Positions 1 to 4,694 of a stretch of 7,027 nt of DNA are shown piece after piece. Every line of letters begins with the position of its first letter. The first letter of the stretch is position 1. The translations under genes were made by a program, and so were the position numbers. The notes beneath the pieces are model-generated. The model searched no databases, had not been told where the DNA came from, and saw only the letters and a list, made by a program, of their open reading frames with translations. Source of the stretch: Gemmatimonadota bacterium (GTDB lineage Bacteria > Gemmatimonadota > Gemmatimonadetes > Gemmatimonadales > GWC2-71-9); contig JAPULP010000256.1 of NCBI GenBank assembly GCA_027294815.1, positions 1 through 7,027 on the forward strand. The letters run 5' to 3'.

Positions 1-1472
1 TTCATGTATCCGACCAACCCCGGTCCGGTGATAGCGAAGATCAGCACTAACAACCAAAACGCCGATCTGTCGCGTTGTTTGAGTACAGACGCCCCGTAAA
101 TCCCGAGTGATGCAAACGCGAGCGTGAACGGCAGCCGACTCGGCGCGAAAAGCGGTGAGCGTTGGTCCAACCCCATCGCCCACTGCCAGTCGAAGTACTG
201 CAAGTAGTTCCGGATCTGGAGCCACAGGAGACTGAACGTCCGGCCCGGATTGCCCTCACCCGACAGGTAGAGGGGATTGTCGGTCGGAAGCCGCGTCGGG
301 TATTGCTCGCGTCGAATCACGGAGAGCAACGCATCCCACGTGGACGGATCCGACATGTTGAGGACTGGGAGGTGCGCGGCCCGGATATAAAGGAAGAGGT
401 ACGTCGACACCCCGACGACCGAGATGGCCAGCAGCGCCAGTGCGAAGCGAAGGGAGCCTTCCCGTGCGGCCAACAGTGTGGTGATCAGAAATACCGATCC
501 GGCAAACATCAGTAATGCCGCGCTTCCCAAACCCGTTCCGATCAGCAACACCCACGCCGCGCCGAACACCGACCACTGCACCCACTCGGCCCTCGCCGCG
601 CGCGCGTCGGGTAGCGGATCGGTCCGCAACACGTGTAGCATGAACCCGACCACCGCCGGACCAACCAGCAACGCCAGCAAGTGATTACCGGTCGAGAACG
701 CGCCGATGTAGGTCATCAAGCACAGCATGCGAATCGCCTTGGACGTCCCCCGGTGCTGACGCCACACCATGGCCAACCACGTCGTGATCGCGATGCTGAA
801 TCCGGCGATCGCGTAGACCTCCGTCTCGTTCGAGTTTTGCCACAGGGTGAAGGTGAACGCGGCCACGAGCGCCGCCGCCGCCCCGCCGACGTTCGCCCAA
901 AGGTCACTCGTCTCCCCGTCTGGCCGCGCCAGAGCTGTGCGGACGACCAAGAACAAGAATGCCGCGGCTGCCGCGCTGAACACCGCGGTCATGAGGTTGA
1001 CGCGGAAAGCATACTCACCGAACGGCAACAATGTGGCCCAGGCGTGCGACAGGAATACCCACACCGGCGTACCGGGTTGGTGCGGCACGCCGAGTACCTT
1101 CGAGGCCGCGAGAAACTCGCCAGCGTCCCAGAACGTGACGGTCGGCGCGAGCGTGGCGACGTATCCGGCGAGGACGGTGACGAACACGGCCAACGCCCAT
1201 GCGAATGTCGGTTGCCACATCGAGTGCATGGTCGCGTGTACGCTGTTGAACCGCTCCCGTAAGGCGGAGCGCGCAAGGCCCGAGGCCTCTCTCGCCCAGA
1301 GCCCGATTCCACCCACGACGCCCGACTCGCGCACCTTCTCCGCGCTGAGTTCACGAAACACGGCAAGCATCTCGTCGCCGAACCGGGCGCGATACGCCGC
1401 GGGGTACGCCAGGAGGGCGGCGCGATAGAACTTTTCTGACAGCGTCAGTGCCGTGCGGTGCAGTGGCGACAT
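1..1472 (-). CDS. DUF2723 (TMEM260-like) GT-C membrane glycosyltransferase with PadR-operon prefix domain, partial (C-terminus beyond window)
   Basis: The minus-strand frame is open from ATG at 1472 to the window edge, giving 490 codons with no stop. Residues 1-75 are soluble and read like the N-terminal segment of PadR-linked FtsX permeases (LAYPAAYRARFGDEMLAVF at about 21-39, then ALRERF at about 70-75). The first membrane segment is about residues 87-108. It is followed by TVTFWDAGEF (111-120) and GVPHQPGTP (128-136), the hallmark loop of DUF2723, in which the Asp/Glu pair is expected to sit in the external catalytic loop. EVYAIAGF (about 218-225) and STGNHLLAL (about 260-268) also fit, and about eight more hydrophobic segments follow. 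Known relatives are GT-C enzymes using lipid-linked sugars; human TMEM260 is an O-mannosyltransferase. The substrate here is unknown. The start is supported by the TGATG overlap with padR and a GAGGGGG ribosome site five bases upstream. Family members are usually 700 residues or more, so a large C-terminal part is missing. The family call is firm; the function is inferred. Confidence 0.88.
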   Translation of the reverse strand, partial: MSPLHRTALTLSEKFYRAALLAYPAAYRARFGDEMLAVFRELSAEKVRESGVVGGIGLWAREASGLARSALRERFNSVHATMHSMWQPTFAWALAVFVTVLAGYVATLAPTVTFWDAGEFLAASKVLGVPHQPGTPVWVFLSHAWATLLPFGEYAFRVNLMTAVFSAAAAAFLFLVVRTALARPDGETSDLWANVGGAAAALVAAFTFTLWQNSNETEVYAIAGFSIAITTWLAMVWRQHRGTSKAIRMLCLMTYIGAFSTGNHLLALLVGPAVVGFMLHVLRTDPLPDARAARAEWVQWSVFGAAWVLLIGTGLGSAALLMFAGSVFLITTLLAAREGSLRFALALLAISVVGVSTYLFLYIRAAHLPVLNMSDPSTWDALLSVIRREQYPTRLPTDNPLYLSGEGNPGRTFSLLWLQIRNYLQYFDWQWAMGLDQRSPLFAPSRLPFTLAFASLGIYGASVLKQRDRSAFWLLVLIFAITGPGLVGYM

Positions 1473-1484
1473 CAACGCCCCCTC
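1470..1484 (-). promoter_or_regulatory. Ribosome binding site and TGATG stop/start overlap between padR and the DUF2723 gene
   Basis: On the minus strand GAGGGGG (1484-1478) lies five bases before ATG (1472-1470), and the A of that ATG is also the last base of the PadR stop TGA (1474-1472). The one-base overlap with an internal Shine-Dalgarno sequence fixes the start of the downstream gene. It suggests translational coupling, so the two proteins should be made from one mRNA. Confidence 0.75.
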
Positions 1485-1849
1485 GCGAGCGCCACGTTAC
1501 GCACCAATCGCTTTTCTTCGGCGATGCTCACCAATTCGACCATCCGGTTCACCTCTGCCCGCGCGACTTTCCGACCCAGCCCCGTCAGGCAGTAATACCG
1601 CCGCCGCTCATCGACGTTCACCACGTCCTTGCCCGAGTCGGTCTCCTCGATCAGTCCGTCGCCTAGGAGACGCTTCATGGCGGCGTAAAGTGTGCCGGTA
1701 CTGAGCATCACGTCACCCTGGCTGCGTTTTTCCACTTCTTTGATGACAGCGTAGCCGTGTCGCGCCCCGTCGGAGATGGCCAGCAGAATGTGAAATACCG
1801 GTGGAGTTAGGGGAATGAAATCGTGCGGGGTGGGTGGCGTTTTCGGCAT
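1472..1849 (-). CDS. PadR family transcriptional regulator (short, PadR-s1 type)
   Basis: A 125-residue winged-helix repressor. After a short N-terminal arm, LTPPVFHILLAISDG (about 14-28) and HGYAVIKEVEKRSQG (about 31-45) form the first helices. LSTGTLYAAMKRLLGDGLIE (about 49-68) is the recognition helix region typical of PadR. The wing follows with RRYYCLTGLGRKVA (about 83-96), and a single C-terminal helix (about 97-120) probably dimerises. The length matches the short PadR group, which lacks the extended C-terminal domain. ATG at 1849 has GGAG (1858-1855) five bases upstream. In many Gemmatimonadota and Acidobacteriota such regulators precede FtsX-type permeases. Here the partner is a DUF2723 glycosyltransferase, overlapping by one base. 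It is likely autoregulated through the inverted repeat at 1862-1903, which overlaps its promoter. The inducer is unknown. Confidence 0.95.
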   Translation of the reverse strand: MPKTPPTPHDFIPLTPPVFHILLAISDGARHGYAVIKEVEKRSQGDVMLSTGTLYAAMKRLLGDGLIEETDSGKDVVNVDERRRYYCLTGLGRKVARAEVNRMVELVSIAEEKRLVRNVALARGR

Positions 1850-1861
1850 CCTGGCTCCGGT

Positions 1862-1903
1862 CTACTATGGCGGTGACAACTATGTCGTACACCGCCATAG
1901 TAG
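1862..1903. promoter_or_regulatory. Probable PadR operator: perfect 14-bp inverted repeat with 14-bp spacer
   Basis: The left arm CTACTATGGCGGTG (1862-1875) and right arm CACCGCCATAGTAG (1890-1903) are exact reverse complements separated by ACAACTATGTCGTA. It lies immediately upstream of padR. The right arm contains the -10 box of the padR promoter and the left arm falls just downstream of the expected transcription start. A transcript starting near 1890 would carry only one complete arm, so this is better read as a DNA operator than as an RNA hairpin. The spacer holds a further ACTATG (1879-1884). Assignment to PadR is inferred from position. Confidence 0.75.
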
Positions 1904-1925
1904 GCATTTGCCAACCACGGGTCAA
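1897..1925 (-). promoter_or_regulatory. Sigma70-like promoter of the padR-DUF2723 operon
   Basis: On the minus strand, TTGACC (1925-1920) as -35 box and TACTAT (1902-1897) as -10 box are separated by exactly 17 bp. Transcription would start near 1890, leaving a leader of about 40 bases before the PadR ATG. The -10 box is embedded in the right arm of the inverted repeat, so a bound repressor would block polymerase. This is the best promoter match I found in the window. Confidence 0.75.
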
Positions 1926-2004
1926 GGCGGCGGGTGGCTATTCAACTGCACCTCGCCAGCCACCGACCGATGCCCAGGTATGTCCGCCACTGACGAGCAC
2001 AGGC

Positions 2005-4311
2005 TCACTGGGCAGACGTTGCTCTGGACATCGCCTGCTCCTCGAGCATCCTCAGCAGGTCACTTCGCACGTGCCGCCACGCGAACTCCGCACCGATGCC
2101 GCGCACGTGGTAGTCCATCCAAGCCATTTCGGCCACCGACTTGACCATCTGGTTGCGCGGATCGGGGATGCCGTGCGTATCCCCAGGATACATGAAGAAT
2201 TCGACCGGCACGCCGAGCTGCTTGAGCGCCATGTGCAGCTCCACCGCCTGCGGGCTCGGCACCCGAGGGTCGCCCTTCACTACATGGATCATGGTGGGCG
2301 TGCTGGCGTTGGTAATGTACTTGAGCGGCGACTGGTCCCAGTAGGCGTCGAAGTCGTCGTAGGGGAGCTTGCCGCCGAAGTACTCCTGGCGGTGACGCTG
2401 CCCGTCCGTCTGCGCGTACATCGAGATCCAGTTGGATGCTCCGGCGCCCGTGCTAATGGCCTTGAAGCGATCGGTGTGCGTCAGGATCCAGTTGGACCAA
2501 TGACCGCCCGCGCTCCACCCCATGGCACCCATGCGGTCACCGTCGACGATGCCCTGCGCGATCAGGTAGTCGACGCCGGCCATGATGTCCTCATACCCCT
2601 GGGGGAAGTAGTTGCCGTTGATGTCGTTGAAGGCCTCACCGTAGTTGTCCGAGCCCCTGTAATTGGGCTTGAGCACGGCGTAGCCCGCGCCGGCGTAAAC
2701 CTGGACGGAGGCGTTGAAGCGGTTCAGGTCCGCACTCGATGGGCCGCCGTGAATCCACACGATGAGCGGGTAGCGCTCTCCTCGCTGGTACCCCACAGGG
2801 AGCGTCAGCATCCCGCCCACCTGCTGGCCGTCCGTTGAGCGCCACGTGATCTCCTCCTGATCGCCGAGCGCGAACCCGCGCACTTGCGGATTCACATCAG
2901 TCAGTTGGCGCCACGCCGATCGGGTTGATACCTGGTCGAGCGACGGCACCGTGTAGAGCGCGGGGGCCGTGGACCCATTGGAGTAGGTAATCAGGATCAC
3001 GCCGGAGTCCTCGTCCCGGCTGACATTCAGTTGCGCGTCCTGATCGGTGAGCTGCCGCACCGTGTTGCTGCCGACGTCGAGCGCCATCAGCTGCTCCGTG
3101 GTGCGGATGCCCTGGTTGAAGTAGATCGTGTTGCCGTCCAGCGACCAGAAGTCGATGCCGACGCTGCCGTCGAACGAGTCGCCGAGTCTACTGAAGTCTC
3201 CGCCACGTTCATCTACAGCACGGAGGTAGACGCGTTGGGTCAGCCCGCGAGCATAGCGTGTCATGTCCCGAGGCCCGACGAAGGCCACCCAGCGCCCGTC
3301 GGGCGAAAAGTAGGGTCCTCTCTTGCGGATCTCCACGGCTCGGGTGAGCTGCTCGATCTGGCCGGTGGCCGCTTCCACCAAGTACAGCTCGGTGTAGAGG
3401 TTGGACTGACTGCCCATGTTGGTGCCGCCTCTAGTGCGTTCGAAGCGGTCGGACGAGACCCCTCGGAAGCCGACCCAACGGGAGTCGTCGGAGATCGTGA
3501 ACCCCGTCACGGAGATCGAGGGGTCGCGTGTCAGGCGGGTCGCGCGCACCGGATCCAACTCGAGGGCCCAGAGGCTCTCGAGCGGCGTGTCCATGTGATA
3601 GACGTTGACGGTGAAGTCGTTCTCGAGGCGACGCTTCTCGTCCGTGTCGACGCTGTCGGCCGAGACGAAATAGATCCGCCGGCTGTCAGGCGCCAGCTCC
3701 CAACGGCTGACTCCGGCGGGCTGCCGGGTGAGCTGTTCCTCCTCGGCGTCGCCGACCCCGATGGCCGCTACCGGCAGTCGGTATAGCTGCTCCTCATCGG
3801 ACTTCCCAGCGCGGAAGACCAGCGACCTCCCGTCCCGGCTGAAGGCGAAGTCCAGAACACCGTCGGGGGCGTCGGTGATGGGTCGCGCTTCACCGCCGTT
3901 GGGACGCAGAAGGTACAGCTGGTTCCGGCGGGCAGCATCGGCCGGGGCATCGCGGTTGGACAGGAAGACGAAGAAACGACCGTCCCGGGACCACTGGGGC
4001 GAGGACTCGTCGTGCTCTCTTGTGAAGGTCATCTGCCGCGAGGAAGAGACTCCATCCTGGAGCGACACGAGATGGATGTCCGACTGGTCCTGCGCTTCGT
4101 GCCAGTCGGGTGTGGAAACCGTGTAGACCATCCAGCGACCGTCGGGGCTGAGCGCCTCTGATCGGACGGAGCGCATGTTCTCCACGTCTAGGAACGTCAC
4201 GGGCCGCGGGGCCTGGGCCGCTGCCGTCGCAACAACGGCGATCGTGAAGAACAGGGCGGCACCGGGTCCGGCGAGCGAGGCCCTGGTGGGCCGGTGGCTG
4301 AGGAGTCGCAT
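2005..4311 (-). CDS. Secreted S9 family peptidase (prolyl oligopeptidase / dipeptidyl or acylaminoacyl peptidase-like)
   Basis: A 768-residue exported serine peptidase. Residues 1-34 are a signal peptide: arginines early, hydrophobic core FFTIAVVATA (21-30), cleavage probably near the AAA at 30-32. Residues about 35-480 form a TolB/WD40-like beta-propeller with repeated SPDGRW (55-60, 336-341) and SRDGR (108-112, 158-162) motifs. The C-terminal alpha/beta-hydrolase (about 490-740) has the oxyanion strand HGGP (521-524), NYRGSDNYG (550-558), and the nucleophile motif GWSAGG with Ser600. The expected triad is completed by Asp681 in KGDPRVP and His713 in GDTHG. S9 enzymes of this architecture cleave short peptides, with the propeller restricting access; the exact specificity cannot be read. 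The nucleophile motif has Ala where many DPP-like members have Tyr. A tail of about 30 residues follows the hydrolase core. ATG at 4311 is preceded by GGAGAG (4322-4317) five bases upstream. The gene is divergent from the metalloprotease and 155 bases upstream of padR on the same strand. Confidence 0.95.
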   Translation of the reverse strand: MRLLSHRPTRASLAGPGAALFFTIAVVATAAAQAPRPVTFLDVENMRSVRSEALSPDGRWMVYTVSTPDWHEAQDQSDIHLVSLQDGVSSSRQMTFTREHDESSPQWSRDGRFFVFLSNRDAPADAARRNQLYLLRPNGGEARPITDAPDGVLDFAFSRDGRSLVFRAGKSDEEQLYRLPVAAIGVGDAEEEQLTRQPAGVSRWELAPDSRRIYFVSADSVDTDEKRRLENDFTVNVYHMDTPLESLWALELDPVRATRLTRDPSISVTGFTISDDSRWVGFRGVSSDRFERTRGGTNMGSQSNLYTELYLVEAATGQIEQLTRAVEIRKRGPYFSPDGRWVAFVGPRDMTRYARGLTQRVYLRAVDERGGDFSRLGDSFDGSVGIDFWSLDGNTIYFNQGIRTTEQLMALDVGSNTVRQLTDQDAQLNVSRDEDSGVILITYSNGSTAPALYTVPSLDQVSTRSAWRQLTDVNPQVRGFALGDQEEITWRSTDGQQVGGMLTLPVGYQRGERYPLIVWIHGGPSSADLNRFNASVQVYAGAGYAVLKPNYRGSDNYGEAFNDINGNYFPQGYEDIMAGVDYLIAQGIVDGDRMGAMGWSAGGHWSNWILTHTDRFKAISTGAGASNWISMYAQTDGQRHRQEYFGGKLPYDDFDAYWDQSPLKYITNASTPTMIHVVKGDPRVPSPQAVELHMALKQLGVPVEFFMYPGDTHGIPDPRNQMVKSVAEMAWMDYHVRGIGAEFAWRHVRSDLLRMLEEQAMSRATSAQ

Positions 4312-4694
4312 GGGTTCTCTCCGCTCAAGGGAAGGTGTGGTACATCCGATTGTGCCAGTCGCAGCTCGACCGATAATAGTAGGTGGAGCTCACCACGGTG
4401 AGGGTGCGCAGCACGCCGTATGTGCCGAACTAGGATGGCCCGCCAGTTTCCCTGGCTCCGCGTCTTCGTGGAAGGCGTCGAAAACGCTGTGCATGGTTTT
4501 GTTGAACTCGCTGGCGACGCTCCTACAACACGGCCCCCAGCGCTACTCAGCTACGTCGCGGGCGGCAATCGTGACATGAAGGCTGCATTAACGATTTCGA
4601 CTTGCTCATTCACCTACCCTTGGGCCAAGTTGACCGACGGTCTCGGCGTTACGTCGAGAATCTCCAGATCTCATTCCCCGTTCGGAGTCGTGCC
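4312..4694. other. Divergent intergenic region between the S9 peptidase and metalloprotease genes
   Basis: This 383-base gap must hold the start signals for both diverging genes. It contains the S9 ribosome site (4317-4322), the S9 promoter candidate (4369-4402), and GGAG (4684-4687) seven bases before the metalloprotease ATG. A TTGACC at 4630-4635 could be a plus-strand -35 box, but no convincing -10 box follows at 16-18 bp. An 87-codon open frame (4435-4698) ends in an ATGA overlap with the metalloprotease start. It resembles no complete protein I recognise and is treated as unproven. I see no tRNA, riboswitch or terminator hairpin here. Confidence 0.6.
4369..4402 (-). promoter_or_regulatory. 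Candidate promoter/operator region of the S9 peptidase gene
   Basis: On the minus strand, an AT-rich block contains overlapping -10-like hexamers TACTAT (4381-4376) and TATTAT (4378-4373), which would give a leader of about 50-60 bases. No good -35 box stands 16-18 bp upstream. That place is occupied by the near-perfect dyad CTCACC-AC-GGTGAG (4389-4402). A weak -35 plus a dyad could mean an activator site, but this is speculative. Confidence 0.35.

Noticed and set aside
847..1428. Plus-strand open frames opposite the DUF2723 gene
   Set aside because: The minus frame carries the full DUF2723 motif set and membrane segments; the plus-strand translations are Ala/Arg-rich without recognisable features.
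1862..1903. RNA hairpin or riboswitch formed by the padR upstream repeat
   Set aside because: The predicted transcription start lies at the edge of the right arm, so the mRNA would not contain both arms complete.
1933..1964. Seven-bp inverted repeat (GGTGGCT / AGCCACC) after the S9 stop as a terminator
   Set aside because: The 18-base loop and absence of a T-tract on either side make it a poor intrinsic terminator; readthrough into padR cannot be judged from it.
1834..2838. Long plus-strand open frame (334 codons) opposite the S9 peptidase 3' half
   Set aside because: It lies antisense to a clear S9 hydrolase domain in a GC-rich gene where antisense frames stay open by codon bias. Its translation is rich in Arg, His and Val with no domain or signal I recognise.
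3031..3786. Plus-strand open frame (251 codons) opposite the S9 beta-propeller
   Set aside because: Another antisense shadow of high-GC codon usage, with a low-complexity Val/Glu/Asp-rich translation and no convincing ribosome site.
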